Positions 19,982 to 29,905 of a stretch of DNA of 64,000 nucleotides are shown in pieces (the first letter of the stretch is position 1; the number at the start of each line of letters is the position of its first letter). The stretch is taken from assembly GCA_029204225.1 (NCBI GenBank), contig CM055093.1:30143777-30207776 (forward strand), written 5' to 3'. The position numbers and the translations under genes were made by a program. The notes under the pieces were generated by a model, which searched no databases, was not told the DNA's origin, and worked only from the letters and a program-made list of their open reading frames with translations. This DNA comes from Diphasiastrum complanatum (taxonomy: Eukaryota; Streptophyta; Lycopodiopsida; Lycopodiales; Lycopodiaceae).

Positions 19982-20374
19982 TTGCACTCACTAGCTGCAT
20001 TACCATCAACCACTGTCACTAGTAACCCAATCCCACACTCTCTGCCATGTAATATCTCCCCACCCCTCAATCCACAGTCACCTCCACCTGCCTTTCGTAC
20101 ACCTCCATCTAGCCCTGTTCCTGATTTTCTACCATTTAATCCCAGGTCGTATCCTAACTACACATGCACCCTCCCTGACATTGGTCTTTGGGAGCAGCTA
20201 CCCCTTACAGCCCAAAAAGCGGTATGGTTGGTGAATGAGCTCCAATACAATATATTCGGCACCCTAGGGAGACAATACACTATGCGGCAATTCGACGATG
20301 GTGCTATGGCGGTCCTTCAGAAAGATAAAGCAAGGCTGGAGGAGGAAAACAAACAACAGCAGCTGCAGATCTAG
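19982..20374 (+). CDS. Proline-rich ORF downstream of G2 pol
   Basis: 130-residue open frame. The N-terminal half is Pro/Ser-rich (PSSPVPDFLPFNPRSYP), the middle is TLPDIGLWEQLPLTAQKAVW, and the C-terminus is a charged coiled coil (KDKARLEEENKQQQLQI) that continues past the stop as Gln/Asn repeats. It resembles the N-terminus of a gypsy gag, which would imply an LTR between 19590 and 19981 and a second tandem element. Alternatively it is an extra ORF after pol. It has no zinc knuckle. Function not known. Confidence 0.4.
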   Translation: MHSLAALPSTTVTSNPIPHSLPCNISPPLNPQSPPPAFRTPPSSPVPDFLPFNPRSYPNYTCTLPDIGLWEQLPLTAQKAVWLVNELQYNIFGTLGRQYTMRQFDDGAMAVLQKDKARLEEENKQQQLQI

Positions 20375-20886
20375 AACTTAACAAATTACAATCAACAACA
20401 ACAGCAAATGCGATCACGTCAAACTACTAGTCTATCCATCATCAACTTCATTGTTATGTAGTAATGGCATATTCATAAAATGGGTGGCACTTAGCATCAC
20501 TCGTGGGTAATAAAAGCCTCAAGCCACACTTACCAACCAGCCAACATGATTGAAAAAACTTGACACACTTGAATCCAATTGATTGTTGCCCAGAATTTTA
20601 ATTTCCAGATCCTTAAGGCACTTCAAGACCATCCTAGGTAATCAATCATGTCAGTCGCATCAAAGATGCAGATCTTTCTCATTAAGACTCAACCAACTCT
20701 AATATACACTTGACAGACGTACACTCAAAGTCATGAATGGTTCTGGTCTTACAACAGCAACTTATCCTGTCTACTTCATGTGAGCCAACATGAAAAATAA
20801 TAAGAAAATTAGAAACTTTCCACCTCCAGTAATGCGGTCGTTACGAGTGGTCACAATGACTGTAATGCAGTTGAATATGGACCGGA
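20375..20886. other. No gene seen
   Basis: AT-rich sequence with CAA-rich codon-like start (continuation of the Gln-rich tail) and nothing recognisable after about 20460. Confidence 0.5.
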
Positions 20887-21535
20887 CGGTCTAAGGATTG
20901 GTTGAGATCTGAGAGTATCCGTCAGTCGAGAACTGACGCAAGGCCGTCGGTCGAGATCTGACGCAAGGTCGTCAGTCGAGATCTGACTCAAGGTCGTCGA
21001 TCGAGATGTCAATAGAAGGCGTTGATTGAAATCTAACTGTGGCCTCCGGTTGAGATTTGAGAGAAGTGCACCGGTTGAGATCTGACAGAAACATGTCGAT
21101 TGAGATCTAACGGAACACTTCGGTTGAGATGCGAGAAAGTGCTCCAATTGAGATTTGAGAGAAGCACTTCAGTTGAGATTTTAAAGAAGTGCTCTGGTTG
21201 AGATTTGAGTGGAGTGCTCCGGTTGAAATTTGACTGAAGGGTCCGATCGAGATCTAACTGAAGACTTTGATCGAGATGCAAAGGAACGCTTCGGTTGAGA
21301 TCAGGACTGAAGGGTCCGGTCGGTCGAGATGGAAAAGAGGTCTTCGGTCGAAATCTGGACGTATGGCTCTGGTCGAGATTTGAATGATGAACATCGGTTG
21401 AGATGAAACTCGGGACATGTCATGATATTGAAGTTGTGGCTCGGTTGAGAGGAAGTAGGTAGCGGTCCGGTCCATATTTGAGTCATGGAGCTCGGCTTGG
21501 TAAGGATTGTGAGACCCCGGTTGAGAAATGAGCGG
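20887..21535. repeat. Degenerate 25-bp minisatellite
   Basis: More than 20 tandem copies of a 24-25 bp unit with the core cggttgagatttgagagaag and variants cggtcgagatctgactgaag. Units are best kept at 21050-21300 and decay at both ends. The minus strand reads as open frames with repeated SQISTGALLSNLNR-like peptides, which I treat as a by-product of a period close to a multiple of three. Confidence 0.88.
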
Positions 21536-22839
21536 CACGTCAGTCAGGACCGAAGTGGGGGGCTCTATAATGAATGTGTAGGGGATCTCAGGGCGATTGT
21601 TTCGCAACACAGATGAAAGAGATATGGCATGGTTTAACGTTTGTGTAGCTGTGGAATGGCGCCAAATGTTCACAGATTCTCTAAATCTGTATACACGGTT
21701 CTTTGATTTTTTTATCTCTTCATTAGTTACGGTTCTTCATGGTTTTTCTTCTTATTAGAATAGTTACAAGCAGATCGTTACTCCGATTTCAACATGGATT
21801 TTCCAACCTATCAGTGAATGCTCAGCTAAATGCAGAAACCAACCATGTAATCATCTTTGGCTCAAGAGGACCAATGTTTTGGAACAAGAAGAAGACCTAC
21901 CACTATCTCTGAATCAGAAATCAATCAAGAACAAGATTAACTACTGAACAAGAAACAAGAAACTAGATTCCTAATAGCATTTGACAGTCCAAGAATCAAG
22001 AAACACTCATTTCTTGATGCTTAGAATGCCCAAGAACAATCAAGAACTGGAAAGTAAGAGAGTATGCAATATCTACACCACTATTCCAGCCTATTTGGTT
22101 TACTTGAATGCTGATTTCTACCTTATTCCATAAACAAGAAGTGAATTCTAATCCACAACTAAGCAAGAAACTAGAAAACAAGAAACTAGTGAATCCACAA
22201 TGCAAGAAATTCAAGCATGCTCATAGAAATTTCACTCAAGAACATTGCCATGAACAAGGAGCTTAGCAATCGTCAAGAACTCGTGGAGGATCCTCTTTAT
22301 TTGCTAAAGAGAACTTGACAATACATTCAAAGCTCCATCACAAGAGAGGGGAGCCCTTAAATAAGTAAGAAGGCTGCCCATGTGGAGCCCAAGTGGCAAT
22401 TCCACCAAATTAGAAATTACATGTGGCCCTTCCACTAAAGGTCACCATCAAAAGGTGGCTCACTCTAACTAATTTAAGGGGGGGTCTACATTTATTTACA
22501 AAGCCTAGGAAATATGACTAGCTCCTACATGGTCATTCCTTCTTTGGGATACACCATGTAGGCTCACATAGATAACTCATTGTCTTCCTAGCTAGTATAT
22601 CCTCGGCTCTCATGCTCGGCTCTCAGCTTCTTCTGCTCTCCTCCTTCTGAGACCTCCTCGGTCATGGGTGAGAGATAACTTGTGTCTTCAGCTTGGCTCA
22701 ACATCTGGGGATTCTCTGGAATCTGCTAACATGGGTGAAGTGGCCGAAGTGGCTGCAGTTACCAAAGTGGCCGGAATCTTCGAAGTTTGTCGATGATGTC
22801 AATAAACGTCGGAGCCACCTGTGAGCCATTTCTGAGTAG
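21536..22839. other. No gene; possible worn LTR
   Basis: No coding recognised over 1.3 kb. Sequence around 22320-22360 (agggagcccttaaataag) could be a TATA region on the minus strand, and 22430-22620 has short CT-rich words, as in LTRs. No matching second copy was found. The repeated word ctcggctctca occurs at 22601-22630. Confidence 0.4.
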
Positions 22840-22944
22840 TTCTGTAGAATGTGTAAAAACACGAAGAAAATTGCATGTCTGGATAAATGAAGTTGGATGA
22901 AGATTAAAAGTCGACTAGGCAATTAGTAGGAGAATAATCCAACA
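22840..22944 (-). repeat. Partial LTR of family R (R4)
   Basis: Matches the ends of R1-R3: gtgtaaaaacac, then tggataaatgaagttggatgaagattaaaa and the terminal ggagaataatccaaca. Only the last 105 bp (LTR start on the minus strand) remains; it is followed by a microsatellite. Confidence 0.75.
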
Positions 22945-23066
22945 TTCATATGTATGTATGTCTATGTGTATGTACGTGTATGTGTATGTGTATGTGTGTG
23001 TAGATGTGAATGTATACGTGTATGTCTGTGTATGTTTATGTATAAGAATATGTATGTGTACGTGTA

Positions 23067-23097
<31 letters not shown>

Positions 23098-23100
23098 GTC

Positions 23101-23131
<31 letters not shown>

Positions 23132-23195
23132 ATATGTATGTATGTATGTATGTACGTGTATGTGTATGTATGTATGTGTATGTGAATGTGGAGCC
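22945..23195. repeat. (TATGTG)n microsatellite
   Basis: About 250 bp of imperfect TATGTG/TATG repeats with drift to tgtgaatg. Open frames on both strands here are artefacts of the repeat. Confidence 0.95.
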
Positions 23196-23411
23196 TCCAT
23201 AAAAAAATGAAAAAAAAAAAAAAAGATTTTGCAGGCTCCACCCGTAACGGCGGGTGGGGGCCTCCATATAAAAAAAAAACTAAAATGCTTAATTGATCCT
23301 ATGTCATATAGAATAATTCAAATATTTCCATACTTTTAACGTTTAAAAATTATCATGTCCATTTTAAAAAATGCACAGAGTACAAAGTCCAAAATTAATC
23401 GATCCTATGTT
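23187..23411. mobile_element. TIR/palindrome element, right end
   Basis: Ends at 23411 in gatcctatgtt, the inverse of aacataggatc at 28322. Over 25 bp the two ends match with one mismatch. Inside is a GC-rich hairpin ctccacccgtaacggcgggtgg (about 23234-23256), preceded by an A-rich stretch and by gtggagcc (23190), which can pair with ggctccac. A further copy of the end word (attgatcctatgt) lies at about 23293. The next four bases, CAAG, also occur just before 28322, as a target duplication would. Superfamily unknown. Confidence 0.55.
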
Positions 23412-23520
23412 CAAGATGGATCAATAAATAAGTATAAAGAAAGGCTTGTAGCAAAAGTTTTTCTACAAATTAAGGGCATTTACTATGATGAAACTTTTGC
23501 TCATGTGGCTAAGTTGTCGG
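23412..23520 (+). pseudogene. Copia RT fragment (right half)
   Basis: Reads QDGSINKYKERLVAK and then IKGIYYDETFAHVAKLS, the classic start of copia RT (normally KARLVAKGF...DYDETFAPVAK). It begins exactly at the end of the TIR element and is lost after about 35 residues. Its missing upstream half is found at 28261-28321, not next to it. Confidence 0.85.
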
Positions 23521-23755
23521 AAATAGGATAGATAATGTAATAGCAAAAACTTCCTACTTCCAATGCATGACTACGCTTATCAAAAATTGAACAAAGTAGT
23601 AGTGATGAAAATCACGTCCAATCTTTAGCAACTAACTTTGGCTAGATACTAAGTGATTACGTAGCTAAACATAAAATATTGAAATCTCATACAATTTCTA
23701 TCAGTTACAAAAGCAATACAGAGATGCATGCATTTTGACATATACTGAATGCAAT

Positions 23756-24749
23756 AAGGAAATAGTATTGATTCAGAAAAACAACATCAGATGCTAATGA
23801 GTGCAAGACAATAGCGGATAGAAACCGCACACTCTAAGTTGTCTCTGAGTAACTAAGAATAAGTCTAATAATAAACAGCTCTACTGATAAGCAGTAGTGC
23901 AATATCAACTCTAAATAAGTCCCAAAAATTGAACAAGAATGCTCAAGAGGGTTCAAGCTTGAAAACTTGATAGAGAACTAGTAACAATACTTTCTGATTG
24001 TGAACAATTTGCTTGATAAGAGCACAGGAAGCGTCGTGTAATAATGCCCAACTCCTTCACAATTCACAATAACATTTTCAGATGATGAACATCGATAATG
24101 AGATGTATGAACAACTAATATATACTAAGTGTTTTAGGTCTTCAAATGCGATTGCCAGTTGGTTGGAGTCCGCACTGACATTCATCTAGTTCTTCTCAGA
24201 AGTTTCTTGCTGATAAGCGGTGGAAATTGGCCATCTGCATAAAGGAACTAAAACTGCCACAGGCGATAGTGTCGCAAAAAGATTGTAGTGACGGCTTTTT
24301 GCGAAAAAGACAACACTGTAATAAAATCTCATTTTCTTAATATTTAGCTCCACACTTTGCCAGAGTTATTTCCTTAATATTTGAGGCACTTTGAAAAATG
24401 CAAAAAATACGACTCTACAGTTTTACTCGCAATTCTTGACAGGTGGAAAATGTGAAAAAGACGACACTACATTTTTACACGTAATTCCTGACAAGCGACA
24501 GTGTCGCAAAAATGCAAAAAATACAACACTGTAATTTTACTCATAATTCTTGACAAGCGACACTATCTAGATTGTAGAGAGAGAAAATACAACACTGTTG
24601 TCAAACTTCGTGTATTTCTGTAGACTGTGTAAAAACACTTGTAAATCTGTAGACTACATAAAGACATGAGAAAATCTGCAGAATTGGATGAGCAATGGAT
24701 GAGGATTAAAACTGATTAGTCAATTAGTAAGAAGAAGAATAATCCAACA
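23756..24749 (-). repeat. LTR of family R (R1), 3' LTR of a minus copia
   Basis: Shares its whole length with R2 (50815-51643) and most with R3 (53061-53872). It ends on the plus strand in aataatccaaca, i.e. TGTTGGATTATT as LTR start on the element strand, and is followed by a purine tract and copia RNase H. The left end (near tattgattcag) is approximate. Contains about three diverged copies of a ~56-bp repeat (24370-24560). Confidence 0.8.
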
Positions 24750-24762
24750 CTCCCCCTTAATC
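24750..24762 (-). promoter_or_regulatory. Polypurine tract next to R1
   Basis: Plus-strand ctcccccttaatc; attaagggggag on the element strand, directly before LTR start TGTTGG. Confidence 0.8.
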
Positions 24763-25440
24763 TGAATCCTCGAATGCCTTGACTGTCAAACTTAGTTCTA
24801 CACAGAATCTTCTGTGCGCTTCCAAACTTAATGCTTTGGTAAAACTATCTGCTGTAATATCTTGCGTTCTACAATACTGCAGTCTAACCTCTTTATTGAG
24901 AACTTTGCTTCTGACAAAATGATACTTCAATTCAATGTGCTTACTCCTAGAATAAAATCTAGGATTGGCCGACAACGCAATGGCACTTTGATTATCACAA
25001 AATAATAATGTCGGGGCATATTGATTTAGACCGATATCTGAAAGTAAGTTTCTCAACCAAACTGCTTCCTTTGTAGCTTGTGAGGCTGCGATATACTCTG
25101 ATTCAATAGAAGATAGAGCTATCGAAGACTGTTCTAGCAAATTGGACCATTGTTGAGGAAGAATGTAAATCCGAATGTAGATTTACGAGTGTCTACATCT
25201 CCTGTCCAACTTGCATCTGTGTAACCACTGAGTAAATTCAGTTTGTCATTGTCGATTGCTCCATAACAAATGCAAAAGTCCATAGTAGCTCGAAGATATC
25301 TCATGACTTTGATAAGAGCCTTCCAATGTGTTACACCAGGGTTAGTCATACATTGATTGAGAGAGCTGACTGCAAAAGCTATGTCTGGCCTTGTACAGAT
25401 CATGGCATGAAGAAACAAAATATTTCTGTTACCAAAGCTC
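24757..25440 (-). pseudogene. Copia RT end and RNase H (R-family element)
   Basis: Minus-strand pieces 25134-25440 (ICTRPDIAFAVSSLNQCM, HWKALIKVMRYLRAT, GYTDASWTGDVDTRKS) and 24757-25140 (LLEQSSIALSSIESEYIAAS, LFCDNQSAIALS, RSKHIELKYHFVRSKV, ITADSFTKAL) give the end of RT and a nearly full RNase H with only a small frame change near 25137. The element is truncated on its 5' side at about 25440, where unrelated A-rich DNA begins. RNase H removes the RNA template. Confidence 0.88.
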
Positions 25441-25967
25441 TGCTAGCTCTCGACTCTAATTTGACGGAAAAAAAAAAAAAAAAAAAAAAGTCAAAGACGT
25501 CAAAAATAAAGACCTCGAAGATGAAATGTTCGCGAACAACGCGAACAATAGGAGAAGGTCAAATGACGCGAAAGAAAAATGTTCGCGACACTCGAAGGTC
25601 GAATACTTTCGACCTTTGCATTCCAAAGGACCGGGAAGATCAAACAAGTACTATGAAGTACAGTTTCCTGATATGATATGATGACATCAGCAGACGAACA
25701 TTGGGACGTGCCTAATCCGCTGCTCTTGTAATTTGAGATTAGTCTTAGATTGTTTAATCTATCTAATCAGAAATGTTACTTTGAATATATGTAGTTGCTA
25801 GATGCACTAATGAGACACAAACATAGATAGACAAAATACATAATAGAGAAGCCCACCAGTGAGTGAGACAATTTTGTAAGTAGTTTCCACAAAGACCCAA
25901 GAAGTCCGCAAGTAAGCGGGACACTGTTCGTGGGAGAACCTCGCTTTTCTCTCACGCCAATGCGCTT
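25441..25967. other. No gene; poly-A and LTR-like sequence
   Basis: A 20-base A run at about 25469-25488, then sequence rich in cgaag/gaacg words similar in style to the C1 LTR (6782-7622). No definite ends and no coding recognised. Confidence 0.4.
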
Positions 25968-26560
25968 AATCCAAAACCCTAAACCCTAAATCCTTGGCCC
26001 TTAATCCTAAACCCTAAAATCTAAAACCTAATCCATTAGCCCTAAACTCTAAATTTTAAACCCTAGGCCCTAAACTCATAGTCCTAAACCCTAAATCCTA
26101 AACCTTAAACCCTAAGGCCTGAGCCCTAAACTCTAAAACCTACAACCTAAATCCTAAGCCCTTGGTTCTTAACTCTAAACCCTAAACACTAAACCCTTAG
26201 CCCTTAGCTCTAAATTCTAAAACCTAAATTCTAAATCCCAAATCCTAAATCCTTAACCCTTAGCCCTAAAACCTAAACCCTAAATCCTTCTCCCTTGGCC
26301 CTTAGCCTTTGATCATTTGTCCTTCACCATTGGCCATTCGCCCTTCATCCTTGGCCCTTGTTCTTTAGCCTTTGGTCATTTAGCCCTTGGTTCTTGGACC
26401 TTAATGCTTAGCCCTTGGCCCTTGGCCCTACGCACTTGGCCTTTCACCATTGGACCATAGCGCTTTGGCCCTTGGGCCCCTAAACCCTTCTTCCTTGGAC
26501 CTTAACCCTTAGCCCTTGGCTTTTGGCCCTTTACCCTTAATCTTTAATCCTTGGATGTTG
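25968..26560. repeat. Degenerate telomere-like repeats
   Basis: About 600 bp of CCCTAAA/TTTAGGG-type repeats, the plant telomere unit. Near-perfect units occur at 25974-25990 (aaaccctaaaccctaaa). They decay to the right into CCCTTGGCCC/CCCTTAGCC words. Interstitial position and poor identity mean that this is not an active chromosome end. Confidence 0.88.
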
Positions 26561-26568
26561 CCCCTTAG

Positions 26569-26570
<2 letters not shown>

Positions 26571-26645
<75 letters not shown>
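26571..26645. repeat. (TG)n(AG)n compound microsatellite
   Basis: TG from 26571 to 26622, then AG to 26645. Same type as 6379-6493. Confidence 0.97.
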
Positions 26646-26909
26646 TAGAGAATCTTTTATGGGGGAGGGGAGAATCTTTTATAGGCTGATGTACATGTAC
26701 ATATATATGGGAGGATGCACCATCCCCATACAAAATGAAACTTACAATTACAAAGTGTGTCAAAAGAGGATGTATGGGTTCACACTCCATACATCCTCTC
26801 ACCTCATGCTGCATTCAAGAATATTGTGAGTTTGATTGTTCTAGCTTTCAAATATGATATCATATTCATAAATTCTTATCAAATTTGATTTCATATTTGC
26901 ATGTTAAAA
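26646..26909. other. No gene seen
   Basis: Short open frames on both strands overlap the microsatellite and have no recognisable content. Contains an inverted pair of acatcctc/gaggatgt words (26767-26800). Confidence 0.5.
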
Positions 26910-28013
26910 TTGACAAGGTCGTTGATTGGTTGTGTCAAAAAACAAGAGCAAACCACTGTTCCCTAGACTTTTCCTGTTCTTGGAAATTTTTTGGCTCATA
27001 TGGATTTGGCATGATTAGAGAAGGAGAGACGAACTCTGATGGATGTGAGTTCAGTTGTGGATCCACTTCTCCAATCATTTACCTCTCTTAGATATCCGCT
27101 TCGTGTGTGGCGTTGGGCCGTTTTTACTTGTGATGCAAGAATATCGTTTAGATTGTGTCAAAAAAAAATCATATTATTATTATTGCTGATATTCCTTATG
27201 GGTATAGGCTAAGGGAATCATCTTTCGATGAGTCTGTCTTTACATACTAACAAATTTTCCATGTGGTGAAATCTTTTAAGGGGATCACCATTGCATCACT
27301 TTGGAGAATTGTTCTTTTTCATTCGACTAATCAAGCTATTGTTGTAGCAAAGGCTTTGAAAGATGAAATGCATGGATATGAATCCATGATTTGGTATGAA
27401 ATATTTCAGTTTGATTAATCCTTTTGATGTTAGTAGCTTATTTTTCTCAATTTTTTTTAGTTTGATTCGTCTTTTTCATTTTGTTCTATTAATATCCACA
27501 ATGCACCAGGTAAGAGCATTTGAAATGATGTCAGTTGGATATTTCTCTTTGCTTGTCGAGTTGCACGACATTGTCGTAAGAGAAATGTCTCTAATGTTTT
27601 ATCCTTTGTAGTTGTGACAAGAAATTTTCGATTTACAAATGTCTCTCGAGAGCTGTGATTAACCCCTATTAGAAACCACAAAGATTAATTAATGAGTTAA
27701 TTGATTTTTCTTATAAAAATGATTGGATTTTGGATCTTTGTTCTGGAATTGGCACCACTACAGTGTGCGCATTGGAAAAAAAAATTGTATAGTTGTTGAA
27801 AAAGATTCAGTCCGGTCTACCTTTATTGTTTATAGGGTAGTTGCTATTGAGGCTAACGATGAAGTGGGTGTATCTTTTCAACACGATAGTGAGAAAGTGC
27901 GGGCCTCGTTAAAACCACAACCTTATCTAAGGGACAAACTTGGAGATTTTGCTGATCTCCATGATGCAAATATTGATATTCGTAATGTTGGTGACCACGA
28001 TGGTGATGGTTAA
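26910..28013 (+). pseudogene. Beta-class DNA amino-methyltransferase, broken
   Basis: Pieced together from several frames. Upstream block 26985-27175 includes LEKERRTLMDVSSVVDPLL and SLRYPLRVWRWAVF. After a poly-A frameshift comes IIIIADIPYGYRLRESSFD, a catalytic motif IV like D-P-P-Y (codons at 27185-27202). About 155 residues on is INPY-stop-KPQRLINELIDF (27658-27705), like the HPTQKP motif, then the AdoMet-binding WILDLCSGIGTTTVCALEKK (27724-27780) and, one frame over, CIVVEKDSV. Motif IV before motif I is the beta order of N4-cytosine/N6-adenine DNA methyltransferases, enzymes that transfer methyl from AdoMet to an exocyclic amino group. Breaks: stops near 26960, 27010, 27245 and 27670, and two poly-A frameshifts. 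DIPY rather than SPPY suggests the adenine type. Family assignment is mine, by motif only. Confidence 0.68.
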
Positions 28014-28260
28014 TCTCGATCAACTCATAATGACCAGGAAGAGATTTTGGATGTATAATTTTGGTTTATACTATTTTGTTTCACCTATGGGATGTTTAAA
28101 ACGTCAATTGTCTTTCTATTTAGTGTAAATTTTACTATATGATGAAACTTTTTGTTTTCTCAATTCTATTCAATATCACATGCTAGAAACAATAAATATA
28201 TAATCTATGAGCATTGTATTTAAATATTATTTTTTGCATTAAATTTTATATAACTAACAA

Positions 28261-28321
28261 GAACCTCAAGGCAAGAAACCACTTGACTACAAGTGGGTGT
28301 ATAGATTGAAGTGTAACCAAG
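28261..28321 (+). pseudogene. Copia RT fragment (left half)
   Basis: Reads EPQGKKPLDYKWVYRLKCNQ, the copia RT N-terminal KWVYR block, and stops exactly at the TIR element start (28322). Placed before the fragment at 23412, the frame continues: CNQ then DGSINKYK, sharing CAAG. The two halves are in inverted order along the chromosome. Confidence 0.8.
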
Positions 28322-28505
28322 AACATAGGATCAATTAATTTTGGACATTTATAAAAATTTTGAACTATTTTTGGGATCTGGCAGCTCCACCCCCCGCGGC
28401 GGGTGGAGCCTACAAGAAAAAAAAAATTCTCAAAAAAAATCGTTTTTTTCATAAAATTAATTGAATTATATGCAAGGCTCCACCCATCACGGTGGGCACC
28501 TCCCA
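28322..28505. mobile_element. TIR/palindrome element, left end
   Basis: Starts aacataggatcaattaattt after CAAG. It contains a strong GC-rich hairpin, ggctccaccc pairing with gggtggagcc around 28383-28411, and 75 bp later ggctccacccatcacggtggg (28474-28494). Same word family as the right end at 23187-23260. The outer right end of this copy was not found; sequence becomes unrelated after about 28505. Confidence 0.5.
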
Positions 28506-28789
28506 CACACCTTTAACATATATATCATAATATATACAACAAATTGTGTGTACACTCCATGCATATAAAATCGCTTCAAGGCCTCCTTGGAACTGGACTA
28601 AGGATAGTCCTTCAACACCTGTTCCCAAGAGATGATGATCATGCTATAAAATAAATCTGACGATACCAAAGATCAATACCACGTATCGATATGAGGTATC
28701 AAATGTTATGCAAATACCAACAAATGATATCGGATATCAATTTGCAGTATCATTGAGGCAGATAATAAGTGAGATTGAGATATACTTAC

Positions 28790-29905
28790 TGCTCAAACTC
28801 ATTTTCCATTTTTTCAAGCGATAAATCTAGAGAATTCACATGCAAAAAAATCGAAAGAATAATTTTCTCGTCTTTGATTCCCTACATAGCCCGCCAATAT
28901 ATAATTTTCATATCATCAAGAAGAGTTTTAGTTGACACATCCATTTTTTGATCTTTCTTGCAAAGTGCAATTGAGAGATCATCTTTCGTTTTGACTTGCC
29001 TTTGTCCCTTGATCTCGCGATTTTCCCACAACGTAAAGATTTCATCTTGGAGATCCCAGATCGCACCCGTTCTGAACGCAAGCTGGAATAATTGCTTATA
29101 TGTTTTTAAAACATCAAAGGCTTTCATCTCATCAAAAACCAATCTAGTTTTCTTACAACACTGGATTCTCAACTTAAGGCTTAGAGGATCATGAGTTTTC
29201 ATAAAATCAAGATAGTTCTTATGAAAAAATTGGATCCTCCATACAAATGACATTCCCAAACGATAGACGTTATCATTATTGTGGTCCCATGCCAAGAGTT
29301 TGGTCTCCTCTTCTGTCAAACCCGCGTATATCTTGTACTCAACAGTTTTAAAATAAGGTGAGTCTAGATATTCTCTCACCAACTGTCTTCTAGCCTTTGT
29401 AGAGTGGCATCCATCGATAATAAAATATGTGTATTCATTGATTATGCCTTTTTTGAATAAGGAATTTCTCAAACATTGTGCATGATCAATCATTACAATC
29501 AAAGGAATGACATTAGTCAAGAGGTTGATTTTCATCTTGGACTTAAGATTGTATATGTGAAGGTCATGAGGCTCACTGACTTGAAGATGTCTTGTATCAG
29601 TATTGGGATCAACTGGCGGCCATTCAAGTTGCTTAATATGCAGCTCCATGGTCTTCAGACTGACTATTCTTTCATTTTTTATTCTTTTCTGAATTAATTT
29701 TTGTCGTGAATTCAAAGCCCCAACATTGGGGCCTGTCCCAAAAACTTTTGATGCATCAATATCCTGGCTCGATCAAGCAACATCCTCCATGGGACCCTTG
29801 CCATTCAAATAGAGAACATTTCTTTGAACACGAGGTGCCGACTCAACACTCTCTCCCTTTGGAGCAATCACTGAGGTAGAAGCATGTCTGCTTGTTGTCA
29901 AATAC
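28790..29905 (-). pseudogene. ParB/sulfiredoxin-like exon, broken
   Basis: One large exon between an AG acceptor (tttttgccag, exon from 29905) and a GTAAGT donor (28784-28789). Core residues: YFIIDGCHSTKARRQLVREY (29290-29350 region), then IYAGLTEEETKLLAWDHNND. This resembles the ParB/Srx fold, where a G-x-H-x-x-x-A motif is followed by a GLSDEEARLLA-like helix. N-terminal to it is an EWPPVDPN...DLHIY segment, C-terminal a helical domain (IFTLWENREIK). ParB-like domains bind or cleave DNA, or bind nucleotide. The frame carries a TGA near 29775 and a TAG at 28882-28884 (probably from TGG), after which coding continues to the donor. No ATG start is seen; the open frame begins at a TTG (29715), so it is an internal exon. 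Assignment is by motif only. Confidence 0.55.

Noticed and set aside
20887-21535. CRISPR array
   Set aside because: Repeats are directly contiguous without unique spacers, units are diverged, and there is no cas gene; plant nuclear context.
20851-21673. Minus-strand frames with repeated SQISTGALLSNLN-like peptides
   Set aside because: Produced by the 25-bp minisatellite; unit length varies (24-29 bp), so no single frame is kept.
22915-23241. Open frames with His/Ile/Tyr or Val/Tyr/Met repeats on both strands
   Set aside because: Artefacts of the (TATGTG)n microsatellite.
28506-28789. atatcgatat/gatatcggatatc palindromes as a regulatory site
   Set aside because: Short AT-rich palindromes of this kind are expected by chance here, and no second copy or context supports a function.
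29476-29697. Plus-strand frame opposite the ParB-like exon
   Set aside because: Shadow of the minus-strand coding sequence.
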